Shown: positions 1 to 9,276 of the stretch, piece by piece
How the letters are laid out: each line of letters begins with the position of its first letter
Numbering within the stretch: the first letter of the stretch is position 1
Notes under the pieces: generated by a model
The model's input: only the letters and a program-made list of their open reading frames with translations
Databases searched by the model: none
Told to the model about the DNA's origin: nothing
Translations under genes and position numbers: made by a program
Origin: Streptomyces griseus
GTDB lineage: Bacteria; Bdellovibrionota; Bdellovibrionia; Bdellovibrionales; Bdellovibrionaceae
DNA: 64,000 nucleotides
Direction of reading: 5' to 3'
NCBI GenBank assembly: GCA_943330705.2
Contig: CALQIT020000001.1
Span: 62,001-126,000 of the forward strand

Positions 1-1
1 T

Positions 2-439
2 GGTAAAATCGGTGTTTTAGTTGAACTCTCGACGGCTCAGTCGTCCGATCAAATCAAAACTTTTGCCAATGACGTTTGCCTTCATGCTGCAGCAATGAGT
101 CCGATTAGCTTATCAATGGAAGATGTTCCTGCAGAAATCGTTGCCAAAGAAAGAGAAATCTTAATTGGAAAAAATATTGAGCAAGGAAAAAAGCCTGAGA
201 TGATTGAAAAAATTGTTGAAGGTCAAATTAAGAAATTCTTGGCAGAAAGTTGTTTGTTAGAACAGGCTTTCGTAAAAAATCCTGATATCAAAGTTAAAGA
301 TTATATGAAAGAGACCGGAAAAAAGATCGGCGAAGAGTTAACTATCAAACGTTTTGTGCGGTTTGAGTTGGGCGAAGGTCTACAAAAACGTTCAACTGAT
401 TTTGCTGCAGAAGTCGCAGCTCAAACTAAGGCTCACTAG
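2..439 (+). CDS. tsf: Elongation factor Ts, C-terminal part (5' end outside window)
   Basis: EF-Ts is the guanine-nucleotide exchange factor that recycles EF-Tu in translation. The frame is open from base 2 and begins in the core domain (GKIGVLVEL). It continues through the AAMSP segment and a coiled region to a TAG stop. Only about 145 codons are visible, so the N-terminal EF-Tu-binding region lies upstream of the window. The pyrH and frr genes that follow give the usual bacterial order tsf-pyrH-frr, which supports the call. An internal ATG at 95 is not the real start, because the family sequence clearly extends before it. Confidence 0.93.
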   Translation, partial: GKIGVLVELSTAQSSDQIKTFANDVCLHAAAMSPISLSMEDVPAEIVAKEREILIGKNIEQGKKPEMIEKIVEGQIKKFLAESCLLEQAFVKNPDIKVKDYMKETGKKIGEELTIKRFVRFELGEGLQKRSTDFAAEVAAQTKAH

Positions 440-456
440 AAAATTTCAAATCTTAA

Positions 457-1185
<729 letters not shown>

Positions 1186-1201
1186 TTTTTTGGAGGAATC
1201 C

Positions 1202-1759
1202 ATGAGTGCAGACATCAAAAAAAGAGCCTTAGAAAAAATGGAAAAATCACTTCAATCGTTAGTCAGTGAGTTGAAGAAGATTCGCACCGGCCGGGCGCAG
1301 GTCTCAATGCTCGATAATGTAAAAGTAAACTATTATGGATCAATGTCACCTTTGAGTCAGGTGGCAGCAATTTCTTGCCCGGATGCGAAGTCATTTTTGA
1401 TTGCTCCGTGGGAAGCTTCAATTTTAAAGGAAATTGAGCAGGCACTTGTAAAAAGTGATTTAGGCATGGCGCCAATGAACGATGGTAAAGTTATTCGTCT
1501 GCGAGTTCCGGATTTGACTGAAGATCGACGAAAGGATCTAGCCAAACAGACTAAAAAAATTGTTGAAGACGCCAGAGTCTCGATCAGGATGGGACGACGG
1601 GACGCCAATGAAGAGGTAAAAAAACTTCTGAAGGACAAGGCGACCAGCGAAGACGAAGCAAAAAAATCAGAAACTGAAATTCAAAAAATGACTGATGACT
1701 ACATTAAAAAAGTAGATGCTATCTCTGAAGAGAAAGAGAAAAGCATCTTGACCATATAG
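1202..1759 (+). CDS. frr: Ribosome recycling factor
   Basis: RRF splits post-termination ribosomes together with EF-G. I chose the ATG at 1202, which is preceded by TGGAGGA (1191-1197) and gives the family-typical 185 residues. A TTG at 1190 would overlap that Shine-Dalgarno. Visible family features are the conserved KIRTGRAQ near residue 30, the LRVPDLTEDRRKDL stretch near residue 100 and a C-terminal helical bundle rich in Lys and Glu. It is part of the tsf-pyrH-frr-uppS-cdsA run. Confidence 0.95.
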   Translation: MSADIKKRALEKMEKSLQSLVSELKKIRTGRAQVSMLDNVKVNYYGSMSPLSQVAAISCPDAKSFLIAPWEASILKEIEQALVKSDLGMAPMNDGKVIRLRVPDLTEDRRKDLAKQTKKIVEDARVSIRMGRRDANEEVKKLLKDKATSEDEAKKSETEIQKMTDDYIKKVDAISEEKEKSILTI

Positions 1760-1777
1760 ACGGCTGGGATTGAAGGG

Positions 1778-2500
1778 ATGAGTTTACCCAAACATTTAGC
1801 AATTATTATGGATGGAAATGGCCGCTGGGCAAAACAGCGAAGCCGCCCGCGAACCTTTGGTCATATTAAAGGCGCCAGAGTTGCTAAACAAATAATTACG
1901 GCGTGTGCTGAAAAGGGAATCTGCTACTTGACCCTTTATGCCTTTAGCAGCGAAAACTGGCTAAGACCCCATGCAGAAGTTTCTTTTTTGATGAACTTGC
2001 TACGCCGTTATTTAAAACGCGAAACAGCCACCTTAGTAAAACAGAACATTCGCTTTAAAGTCATAGGCGAACCTAGCCGCGTTCCGACAGACCTTCAAGA
2101 GGCCCTTACCTACACCACTAAAGCCACAGAAAACTGTACGGGCATGACCCTGCTTTTTGCAGTCAGTTACGGCTCTCGGCAAGAAATTGCCGACGCTGTC
2201 CGAAAAATTGCCATGGAAGTTCGTGATGAAACACTTTCCATTGATGAAGTCGATGAAGCTGCAATTCATACCCGCTTGAGTACTTTCCCTGCTCCTGATC
2301 CAGATTTGATTATTCGAACCAGTGGCGAGTCTCGACTTTCAAATTTCTTACTTTGGCAGGCAGCCTATAGCGAATTTTACTTTAGCAAAACCCTTTGGCC
2401 AGATTTTACAATTGATGATTTGAATGCTGCTTTTGCTGATTTTGCAGATCGAGAACGGCGCTTCGGCGGGGTAAGTAATCATGCCATCCGTGCTCATTAG
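1778..2500 (+). CDS. uppS: Undecaprenyl diphosphate synthase (cis-prenyltransferase)
   Basis: Condenses isopentenyl diphosphate units onto farnesyl diphosphate to make the C55 carrier lipid for peptidoglycan and surface glycans. The 240-residue protein shows MDGNGRWA at 11-18 (catalytic Asp12), SSENW at 57-61 and the C-terminal RTSGESRLSNFLLWQ block at 180-194, all diagnostic of UppS. ATG 1778 has a GAAGGG stretch just upstream. The 3' end overlaps the cdsA start by 20 bases, which suggests translational coupling. Confidence 0.95.
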   Translation: MSLPKHLAIIMDGNGRWAKQRSRPRTFGHIKGARVAKQIITACAEKGICYLTLYAFSSENWLRPHAEVSFLMNLLRRYLKRETATLVKQNIRFKVIGEPSRVPTDLQEALTYTTKATENCTGMTLLFAVSYGSRQEIADAVRKIAMEVRDETLSIDEVDEAAIHTRLSTFPAPDPDLIIRTSGESRLSNFLLWQAAYSEFYFSKTLWPDFTIDDLNAAFADFADRERRFGGVSNHAIRAH

Positions 2501-3305
2501 GATCTTTTCAGCACTTATTGCTTTGACTGTTTTATTTACTATTTATTTTCAATTCCACCGTGAAGGCTTAAAGTACATTTGTTTTGTTGCCCCGCTTATT
2601 GGAGCTTACGAGATCAGCCGTATTTTATTTAAGCACCATGACTCTAAGTTCTTAAGAGTCTTCTTTGCTATCGGCGTACTTTCAATATTTTCTGTTGGCG
2701 TTTATCATTTTCAACACGTGGCCTTGGGTTTTGCTTTGATTTCAATTCTGTTCTGTTCCATTTCAATCATCTTTGAAAAAAAGTTTTCAGATTTGAATAC
2801 ACTTTCACTATTTCAAGCAAAAAGCATTCTTGGTTTTTTCTACGTCGGGCTGTTGCCGGCATTGGCTGTTCAGGTCTTGAATCTGCCTCAGGGCAATTAT
2901 TGGTTCTTTGCGTTGCTAACAACGGTGTTTATGGGCGACACCTTTGCCTTTGTCTTTGGCCTGCTATGGGGAAAGAAAAAGATTTTACCCAGTATTTCTC
3001 CGAAAAAGACCGTGGTCGGTTCCCTTGGTGGACTATTGGGATCTGTTCTTGGAATGTTGATTGTTGCCCAGTATCTGGCAGGAATTCCAAAATGGAGTTT
3101 GATGATATTAGCAATTGCAGTTGGTGCTCTGGCGCAGCTTGGGGATATGTTTGAATCAATGCTGAAGCGAGTTGCCAACATAAAAGATTCAGGAAGCATT
3201 ATGCCTGGACATGGTGGCATTTTAGATCGCCTTGATGGCATTCTATTTGGAGCTCCAATTCTATTGGCTGGAGCCAATTTTATTATCTACTTTTTTGCTG
3301 TTTGA
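2481..3305 (+). CDS. cdsA: Phosphatidate cytidylyltransferase
   Basis: Makes CDP-diacylglycerol from phosphatidic acid and CTP, the precursor of membrane phospholipids. The protein is strongly hydrophobic with about eight membrane segments. It carries the CdsA signature near the C-terminus (GDMFESMLKR, then MPGHGGILDRLDG, roughly residues 214-253). The 274-residue length is typical. It overlaps uppS. In many Gram-negative bacteria dxr lies between cdsA and rseP, but here no such gene is present and a 156-base spacer follows. Confidence 0.92.
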   Translation: MPSVLIRIFSALIALTVLFTIYFQFHREGLKYICFVAPLIGAYEISRILFKHHDSKFLRVFFAIGVLSIFSVGVYHFQHVALGFALISILFCSISIIFEKKFSDLNTLSLFQAKSILGFFYVGLLPALAVQVLNLPQGNYWFFALLTTVFMGDTFAFVFGLLWGKKKILPSISPKKTVVGSLGGLLGSVLGMLIVAQYLAGIPKWSLMILAIAVGALAQLGDMFESMLKRVANIKDSGSIMPGHGGILDRLDGILFGAPILLAGANFIIYFFAV

Positions 3306-3324
3306 CTAGGGCGTGTCCTCATTT

Positions 3325-3355
3325 GACTGGACGCTGTTTATGCTGTGTGTAATTT
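3325..3355 (+). promoter_or_regulatory. Weak candidate promoter upstream of rseP
   Basis: TTGACT (3325-3330) and TGTAAT (3350-3355) are separated by 19 bases in the cdsA-rseP spacer. The spacing is long, so the match is only suggestive. It would give rseP a roughly 100-base leader. Confidence 0.25.
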
Positions 3356-3363
3356 AGTTTTTT

Positions 3364-3434
3364 GAGGGGCGCCCACCTAAAGGTCTAGACAGAAAATGAA
3401 TTTCAACAATACTTCGACAAAAAAGTAGCCCCTC
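3364..3434 (+). repeat. Long-range inverted repeat in the rseP leader
   Basis: GAGGGGC at 3364-3370 is exactly complementary to GCCCCTC at 3428-3434. The arms are 7 bases and the separation is 57 bases. A leader RNA could close a large stem here, ending 27 bases before the rseP start. No function is known. Confidence 0.4.
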
Positions 3435-3461
3435 TGCTGACTGCGAATTAAGATTTACCCT

Positions 3462-5147
3462 ATGGAAATTACATTAAGTTATCTTCAATCCGCTGTTTCT
3501 TACCTACAAACCGGCTTTTCAGCTGTGGCCCCGTTCGTTGTACTTTTGGGCCTTTTGATCTTTGTCCATGAATTGGGTCATTTTTTAGTCGCGCGAATGT
3601 GCGGTGTGCGAGTGGAAATTTTTAGTCTGGGCTTTGGTAAAAAAATTCTTTCTTATAAAAAGGGAGACACAACCTATTGCCTTTCATTGATTCCGCTTGG
3701 TGGCTACGTAAAAATGTTTGGTGATGAAATGGGTGCCGAAATCCCAGAGAGTGAAAAAAAGTTTTCATTCACTCATAAGTCTGTCAGTCGCAGAATCGCG
3801 GTTGTATTAGCGGGCCCGGTGATGAATTTTCTATTTGCACTTTTGGTTTTTGCCGTCGTTTCTTTGCTGGGCGAAGAAGTTCGAGCCCCTTTGGCCGGCG
3901 ACATCAATGCAGATTCTACCGCCTATCAAGCAGGTTTCCGTTCTGGAGATCAGATTTTAGGCGTTGAGGGCGAATCTGTTAAAACTTGGGATGACTTTCA
4001 GCATCTTTTAAATCAAGCCAACGACCGATCCGTGAGAATCGAAGTTAAACGAGAATCTTCTGAGCAAACCTTAAATATCGAAGCCAAACCCAAGCTTTCA
4101 CCAAATCCAAATGTGCTCAGTCTTGAAAGTATGGTTGGCGAGATTGATGGCTTAAGCGCATCTTCAAGAGCGCCAGCTATCGCTGTGCGTCCAGGACTTC
4201 CCGCATACAAAGCCGGCTTCCGTGTTGGCGACTTTATTAAGTCCATAAATGGAAAACCAATAAAGTATTTTCGCGATATTGAAAATGCTCTTTTGGCTTA
4301 TCAGGGTCACCAGTTCAATGTTGAAATTGAACGCTTTACAAATTTAGATTTTAAAAATGCGCAAAATTTAACTATTGCTGTGCCAGCAATTTCTTTTTCC
4401 TCTTTGGCTGTTTTTGGTTTTGAGGCACCCGACCTTTACCTTGCAAAAGTAATGGAAAAAACCCCCGCTATAAAAGCCGGCCTTAAAGACGGTGACCGAA
4501 TTGTAGAGGTCAACGGCAAGGTGCCAACAAAATGGGAAGACGTTCTGAGCAGCGTTAAAGGTTATTCTGGTGTGGGTGCAATTTCGATTAAGGTCGAACG
4601 CGAGGGTACAGTCCAAGCATTCGAAGTTACCCCACAAATGAGTGCTCACATGAATACACAAGGTGGCGAAGAGAAACGATATACTATTGGAATTATCCCC
4701 TACGTTTCAATGGCGCCGCCAGCTATTGTAACTTTGCGTTCAACTGGATTAATTTCGGGTTTCAGTCGCGGCCTTGAAAAATCATGTCAAGTGACCGTGA
4801 TGACAGTGGTCAGCTTCTTGCGTCTGATTCAAGGTATTATTTCGCCAAAGAATATCGGTGGTGTGATTTCAATTGGTCAGGCTGCCAGCGAAACATTTAA
4901 AATTGGAATTTCTCATTTCCTTTCAATGATGGGAATTATTTCGATCAATTTGTTTATTTTGAACTTACTGCCAATTCCAGTCTTAGATGGTGGTCATCTT
5001 TTGTTTTATACTATCGAAGCACTTCGCGGAGCGCCGATGAGTATTCGAAAAATGGAAATCGCTCAGCAAGTCGGTTTGGCTGTTCTGATGAGTCTAATGG
5101 TGTTTGCACTATTTAATGACTTCAGCCGTTTATTTAGCTCGTTGTAA
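3462..5147 (+). CDS. rseP: Site-2 intramembrane metalloprotease RseP, with three apparent PDZ domains
   Basis: RseP-family proteases cut transmembrane segments such as those of anti-sigma factors and remnant signal peptides. HELGH at residues 36-40 supplies the zinc ligands and catalytic Glu. The second metal motif, LLPIPVLDGGHL, is near the C-terminus, followed by terminal membrane helices. Three PDZ-like repeats are visible between the membrane parts, around 140-205, 237-300 and 322-390, each with an AGF/AGL-x-xGD-x-I core. The usual proteobacterial RseP has two PDZ domains and about 450 residues, so this 561-residue protein is long. The stop codon overlaps the tsaB start (TAATG). Confidence 0.92.
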   Translation: MEITLSYLQSAVSYLQTGFSAVAPFVVLLGLLIFVHELGHFLVARMCGVRVEIFSLGFGKKILSYKKGDTTYCLSLIPLGGYVKMFGDEMGAEIPESEKKFSFTHKSVSRRIAVVLAGPVMNFLFALLVFAVVSLLGEEVRAPLAGDINADSTAYQAGFRSGDQILGVEGESVKTWDDFQHLLNQANDRSVRIEVKRESSEQTLNIEAKPKLSPNPNVLSLESMVGEIDGLSASSRAPAIAVRPGLPAYKAGFRVGDFIKSINGKPIKYFRDIENALLAYQGHQFNVEIERFTNLDFKNAQNLTIAVPAISFSSLAVFGFEAPDLYLAKVMEKTPAIKAGLKDGDRIVEVNGKVPTKWEDVLSSVKGYSGVGAISIKVEREGTVQAFEVTPQMSAHMNTQGGEEKRYTIGIIPYVSMAPPAIVTLRSTGLISGFSRGLEKSCQVTVMTVVSFLRLIQGIISPKNIGGVISIGQAASETFKIGISHFLSMMGIISINLFILNLLPIPVLDGGHLLFYTIEALRGAPMSIRKMEIAQQVGLAVLMSLMVFALFNDFSRLFSSL

Positions 5148-5836
5148 TGATTATTCTGGCTGCTGATTCATGTAGCTCCCTAGGAAGTGTTGCTGTTTTT
5201 AATAACAACACTTTGTTAAGTTTTTCGTCCTCAACAAATCAAAGGGGACATAGTGAGTTTCTTAATCCAGCCATCGATGAAACCCTCAGAAAATCAAATT
5301 TGCGTCTTAGTGAGGTAGACATTTTTTCTTGCGGAAAAGGTCCGGGAAGTTTTACTGGAATTCGCGTGGCCGCCAATATTATTAAGTCCTTTTCCTATAT
5401 TTATAAAAAACCAATGGTGGTTTGTGATTCGTTCGAAATGCTACACCAACAAAATCAGTCCTCTGGACCGCAAGTTTTTATTCTCAATGCCTTTAAGAAT
5501 ATGGTTTACGCCTGCTTCTATATTGATGATCAGCGGGTTTTAGAGTCCTGTGCTTTAACTATCCCAGCCTTGGAAAATGCAATTAACCAATGTTTTCCTT
5601 TGAATTCGGAAGTTAAATTTTTCGGTGATGGTTACAAGGTCTATGAAGCTGATTTTTCAGCCCACCTCAAATCCAGAATGACTCGTGGTCTAGTCTGCTT
5701 TGATTACCCGTCGGCCGAATCCCTTGGCCTACTGGCCCTTAAAAAAGCAAATTTGGGCCAGACTATGGAATGGAATATGTTTTTACCCCTTTATATCCGC
5801 GCCTCAGAAGCCGAAGAAAACCTGAGGGTTAAGTAG
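5147..5836 (+). CDS. tsaB: tRNA threonylcarbamoyladenosine biosynthesis protein TsaB
   Basis: TsaB is the scaffold partner of TsaD in forming t6A37 on ANN-decoding tRNAs (ASKHA fold, cytoplasm). The N-terminal LAADSCSSLGSVA phosphate-binding strand-turn and GKGPGSFTGIR at residues 63-73 are characteristic. The length of 229 residues is typical. The ATG overlaps the rseP stop by one base. The second half is less conserved, as is usual for the family. Confidence 0.88.
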   Translation: MIILAADSCSSLGSVAVFNNNTLLSFSSSTNQRGHSEFLNPAIDETLRKSNLRLSEVDIFSCGKGPGSFTGIRVAANIIKSFSYIYKKPMVVCDSFEMLHQQNQSSGPQVFILNAFKNMVYACFYIDDQRVLESCALTIPALENAINQCFPLNSEVKFFGDGYKVYEADFSAHLKSRMTRGLVCFDYPSAESLGLLALKKANLGQTMEWNMFLPLYIRASEAEENLRVK

Positions 5837-5864
5837 TTTCATTGAGTGCACGGGGGCATCAAAA

Positions 5865-6782
5865 ATGGCAGCGCAAGTTTGGGCTATCGCAGCTGGCAAA
5901 GGCGGGGTTGGAAAGACATTCGTTTGCTCAAGTCTTGGCATTACATTATCGAAGCTAAATCAGTCAGTTCTTTTAATTGATTTTGATCTCACCGGCGCCA
6001 ACTTACACACAACCTTGGGACTACCCTTAAGTGAAAGAAATCTGCGACAGGTATTTGCAAATGAAGCAAAATTGGTCGATGTCGTCCACGGAACAAATAT
6101 TCCACGACTATCTTACATTCAAGGCTTCTGGGACTCGTGGTCACCAAATGATGTCTCGACAAATCAGATCATTGAACTGATCAAGGAATGCAAAAGTCTA
6201 GCTTACGACTTCGTTGTCTTTGACCTGGGTGCCGGACCCACCACGGCCCATATTGAAATATTTAAACGAGCTGACGAAAAAATTCTGGTTACAAATTCAG
6301 AGCCAACCTCAGTTGAAAAAAATTATCGTTTTCTGGAGTCCTACCTTTCTTCAAAACTGAAGGATTGTTCAACCCCGCAAATCTTCAGCGATTTGCAGAA
6401 AAAACTGCGGGAATATCGAGCATCTGACGAAAAGTCACACTTTTCATTTCGCTCCTACCTTATGGAGTCCGGTGGAATCACATTGGATTATTTTGAGTCC
6501 TTCGGAGAGAAACCAGTTCGTCTGATTGTTAACTCGGCTCGCAGTCGTCTCGACCAAGATCTGGGCTATTCGATTAAAAGTGTCTGTAAAAAATATTACG
6601 ATTTAGGAATCGATTATCTTGGCGCCATTGATTATGACAATGCAGTGTGGCAGTCAATCAAGACCAAAGAACCGGTATTGATAGAAAAGCCATTCACTCC
6701 AATTGCTGGTCAGTTTTTAACAATCACGAAACTTCTGGTGGCGCCAAATTTAAATGCGCCTTTGCACAAGGCCGTGGTATGA
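5865..6782 (+). CDS. MinD/ParA-family (FleN-like) P-loop ATPase
   Basis: A deviant Walker A ATPase: KGGVGKT at residues 12-18, then LLIDFDLTGANLHTTLG (Walker A' region) and VVFDLGAG (Walker B). The C-terminal half (VRLIVNSARS, DYLGAIDYD) matches MinD/FleN proteins. Between about residues 160 and 215 there is an insertion relative to MinD. Family members place cell structures such as division sites, flagella or pili by cycling between ATP-dimer and monomer. There are no flagellar or min genes nearby. It is followed 12 bases later by a J-like/HTH gene, which may encode its partner. The exact role is unknown. Confidence 0.8.
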   Translation: MAAQVWAIAAGKGGVGKTFVCSSLGITLSKLNQSVLLIDFDLTGANLHTTLGLPLSERNLRQVFANEAKLVDVVHGTNIPRLSYIQGFWDSWSPNDVSTNQIIELIKECKSLAYDFVVFDLGAGPTTAHIEIFKRADEKILVTNSEPTSVEKNYRFLESYLSSKLKDCSTPQIFSDLQKKLREYRASDEKSHFSFRSYLMESGGITLDYFESFGEKPVRLIVNSARSRLDQDLGYSIKSVCKKYYDLGIDYLGAIDYDNAVWQSIKTKEPVLIEKPFTPIAGQFLTITKLLVAPNLNAPLHKAVV

Positions 6783-6794
6783 TTTTTTTAAGTC

Positions 6795-7427
6795 ATGGAG
6801 ACAGCAAGTTATAATTACTACGATATTCTAGAGATCAGTGCTCATTGTGCCCAGCACGAGATCACCACTGCTTATGAGCGAGCAAAACAAACTTATTCTG
6901 GCGAAAATCCTGCTATCTATACAATATTCTCTGAAGCCGAAGCCCGGGATCTTTTGCGACTAGTTGAAGAATCATACTTGGTGCTCGGAAATAAAACATT
7001 AAGGGCTCTTTACGACGAAAAAATTTCCAAAGGCTTTGTAATGATAGAGGACGTTAGCTTTGAGGTGCTAAAAGCCCAGAGTAAAATTCTAGTTTCTGCT
7101 TCTCCGAAAAGAAGTCCGAATCAGCGACCTGACTATTCCCGCAATGAACCCTTCGAAAAACAAATGCATGAGCAAACTGAGTGGAGTGGTGATTTTCTTA
7201 AGCAAGTCAGAGAATATAAAAAAATTGGTCTTGATCGCATCAGCGAAATTACAAAAATTAGTGGCTTTTATATTAATGCTATCGAAAAAATGGAATCACA
7301 GAACTTGCCCGCCCTTGTTTACGTTCGTGGTTATGTCGGCCAACTTTGCAGAGTCCTTGGCCTAGAAGAGAAAAAAGTTTGCGATTCCTACATGAAGCTA
7401 TACAAAGACAAACTTGCTAAAAAGTAG
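6795..7427 (+). CDS. J-like plus RodZ-type helix-turn-helix protein, function unknown
   Basis: Residues 1-78 resemble a J domain (YYDILEIS at the start, LGNKTLRALYDEKIS at the end), but the HPD tripeptide that stimulates Hsp70 is absent, so it is probably not a true co-chaperone. After a polar linker, residues 132-205 form an Xre/RodZ-type helix-turn-helix (GDFLKQVREYKKIGLDRIS; LPALVYVRGYVGQLCRVLGL). No membrane segment is seen, unlike RodZ. It directly follows the ParA-like ATPase gene, and a shared role in cell organisation is an inference. The 3' end overlaps the next start by 14 bases. Confidence 0.65.
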   Translation: METASYNYYDILEISAHCAQHEITTAYERAKQTYSGENPAIYTIFSEAEARDLLRLVEESYLVLGNKTLRALYDEKISKGFVMIEDVSFEVLKAQSKILVSASPKRSPNQRPDYSRNEPFEKQMHEQTEWSGDFLKQVREYKKIGLDRISEITKISGFYINAIEKMESQNLPALVYVRGYVGQLCRVLGLEEKKVCDSYMKLYKDKLAKK

Positions 7428-8433
7428 TGGTTTCATCACTGTTGAAATAACTTCAGAAATGGTCGGACAGCGCCTTGATAAAGGCTTATCCCTATTGCCC
7501 GACATTGGCTCGCGATCTAGGGCAGAACATTTGATTCGCGGCCAATTTGTACGCGTCAATAAAGAAATAGCCAAAACTTCCCTTCGCATTCGACCAACTG
7601 ATTTGATCGAGATTTCATTTCCTGAGGCCGTACCTTCAAGCTTACAAACTTTAGATATTGCCCTGGATATCCTATTTGAAGATAGTGACCTCTTGGTTGT
7701 TAATAAACCCGCAGGGCTTGTTGTGCATCCTGGGGCAGGCCATTTGCATGATACTTTGGTAAATGCTCTTTTGGCTCATACTAAAGATCTATCCATGAAA
7801 TTTGGTGAAGATCGACCTGGAATTGTTCATCGGTTAGACCGTGATACCAGTGGTCTTTTGGTGGTCGCAAAAAATGATTTTGCCCATGAAAAATTGGTAC
7901 TGCAGTTTAAAAACAGAAACGTCCACCGCATCTATTTTGCTGGCTGTCTTGGTATCCCAGCCAAACCGCAAGGTCGAATTCAAAGTTTTTTAGCAAGACA
8001 CCCGGTTGATCGAATGCGCTTCGCCAGTTTACTTGGCGCAGATAAAAAGCAAATTCGTGACCCAGAATTCCCAAGCCAAACTGGACGGTGGTCAATTACC
8101 AACTATTGGACACTTAAAAAAACAGGCCCTGGTCTAAGTTATTTGAAACTAAAACTTGAAACTGGCCGCACCCATCAAATTCGTGTTCATTTATCAGAAA
8201 TGGGTTGTCCGATTCTTGGTGACACCCTTTACGGAGCAGCAAGAAAATTAAACAGCATAAAGAGCGTGTCTGCTCGCGAGGTCATTAGCGCAATTCCACG
8301 GATGGCACTGCATGCCGCTGAGTTGGGCTTCATTCATCCGACAACTGGCAAAGATCTTTTTTTCTCAGTCCATTGGCCAGCAGATATTTCGCAGGCTTTA
8401 AGGACCTTGGAATTAATCAATGAAAGTGAGTAA
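7414..8433 (+). CDS. rluD: RluA/RluD-family ribosomal large-subunit pseudouridine synthase
   Basis: Converts uridines of 23S rRNA to pseudouridine. An S4-type RNA-binding domain occupies about residues 12-70 (GQRLDKGLSLL). The catalytic block HRLDRDTSGLLVVAK begins at residue 139, with Asp142 as the expected nucleophile. The C-terminal TGRTHQIRVHL motif is also present. The start is taken as TTG 7414, which overlaps the previous gene. An ATG at 7459 would remove part of the S4 domain. The length of about 339 residues fits RluD, but the exact target uridines cannot be read from sequence. Confidence 0.85.
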   Translation: MLKSSGFITVEITSEMVGQRLDKGLSLLPDIGSRSRAEHLIRGQFVRVNKEIAKTSLRIRPTDLIEISFPEAVPSSLQTLDIALDILFEDSDLLVVNKPAGLVVHPGAGHLHDTLVNALLAHTKDLSMKFGEDRPGIVHRLDRDTSGLLVVAKNDFAHEKLVLQFKNRNVHRIYFAGCLGIPAKPQGRIQSFLARHPVDRMRFASLLGADKKQIRDPEFPSQTGRWSITNYWTLKKTGPGLSYLKLKLETGRTHQIRVHLSEMGCPILGDTLYGAARKLNSIKSVSAREVISAIPRMALHAAELGFIHPTTGKDLFFSVHWPADISQALRTLELINESE

Positions 8434-9103
8434 AACGCTGCTGGGTACTGTCATTGAAACTGGCAAATACCTTGTTTTTTTTGGCAACCGCAAGGCTCAA
8501 CTCATACCATTGCAAAATAGATATCCAGAGTTTAATTTTTTAAAAATAAAGCAGACCCACAGCGATTGTATCGTCGAGGCCTCGACGGCGCTTGTTGAAG
8601 CTGATTCTCATTGGCGACAAGAAAAAAAACAAGCCCTTGTTATTGCAACCGCAGACTGTGGCCCTGTTATGTTGGTCGATGCCGAACATGGAGTGCTTTG
8701 CGCGGTCCACGCTGGTTGGCGAGGAGTGCAAAATGAAATTTTGAAAAAATCAGTTTTGTTTCTTTTGGCTCGTTTTCCGGCGTTGAAGCTTCAGGCCTTT
8801 GTCGGACCTCATATTCAATTCAGTAGCTTTGAAGTTGAAGATTCAATCCGCGATTCTTTGCTCAAGACTGTCCAATCGAATACCCCAGAAATGAAAGTCT
8901 CGGGCTACTCGCGACCGTCGAAATCTGGTTTTTCTTTGGTAGATCTAAATTTGATTATACGCGACCAACTTATATCTGTCGGAATTCAGCGCGAAAATAT
9001 TTTTTGCCTTTTTGAAGATACAAAGACCAATGCGAACTATCATTCCTACCGCCGCGACCAAAAATCATCGGGCCGACAACTCAGTTTTATCGCATTGAAA
9101 TAG
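8420..9103 (+). CDS. pgeF: Laccase-domain protein PgeF/YfiH
   Basis: This family (DUF152) includes E. coli PgeF, which removes wrongly incorporated residues from peptidoglycan precursors, and FAMIN-like purine nucleoside enzymes. The metal/active-site residues are all visible: KQTHS (His47), ATADCGPV (Cys80) and CAVHAGWRG (His97). The length of 227 residues is slightly short but complete. It overlaps the rluD 3' end by 14 bases, the common bacterial rluD-pgeF arrangement. A GTG six bases downstream is an alternative start. Confidence 0.88.
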   Translation: MKVSKTLLGTVIETGKYLVFFGNRKAQLIPLQNRYPEFNFLKIKQTHSDCIVEASTALVEADSHWRQEKKQALVIATADCGPVMLVDAEHGVLCAVHAGWRGVQNEILKKSVLFLLARFPALKLQAFVGPHIQFSSFEVEDSIRDSLLKTVQSNTPEMKVSGYSRPSKSGFSLVDLNLIIRDQLISVGIQRENIFCLFEDTKTNANYHSYRRDQKSSGRQLSFIALK

Positions 9104-9114
9104 AAACCGAAAAC

Positions 9115-9190
9115 TGGTGGCTCGGGACGGAATTGAACCGCCGACACACGGATTTTCAGTCCGCTGCTCTACCAACTGAGCTACCGAGCC
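9115..9190 (-). tRNA. tRNA-Phe (GAA), CCA encoded
   Basis: The reverse complement folds as a 76-base cloverleaf. The acceptor stem is GGCTCGG/CCGAGCC, the D arm GCTC/GAGC, the anticodon arm CGGA-CTGAAAA-TCCG with anticodon GAA, the T arm GGCGG/CCGTC-like with a TTCAATT loop, discriminator A, and CCA encoded at 9117-9115. It lies between pgeF and the transsulfuration operon. Confidence 0.95.
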
Positions 9191-9226
9191 AGCTTCGATC
9201 TGATTTAGACCAAAAAAGGAAGGATT

Positions 9227-9256
9227 TAGTTACCTGCCAAAGGCCACTGCTGTCAA
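9227..9256 (-). promoter_or_regulatory. Candidate promoter for tRNA-Phe
   Basis: A perfect -35 TTGACA (complement of 9251-9256) is followed after 18 bases by TAACTA (9232-9227), about 36 bases before the tRNA 5' end. The -10 match is poor, so only the -35 is convincing. Confidence 0.35.
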
Positions 9257-9276
9257 CCAAAGGCAGCAAACACGAT

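Noticed and set aside
2897-3277. Minus-strand 126-residue frame inside cdsA
   Set aside because: It is the antisense shadow of a clear CdsA coding region, with no ribosome site and no recognisable motif.
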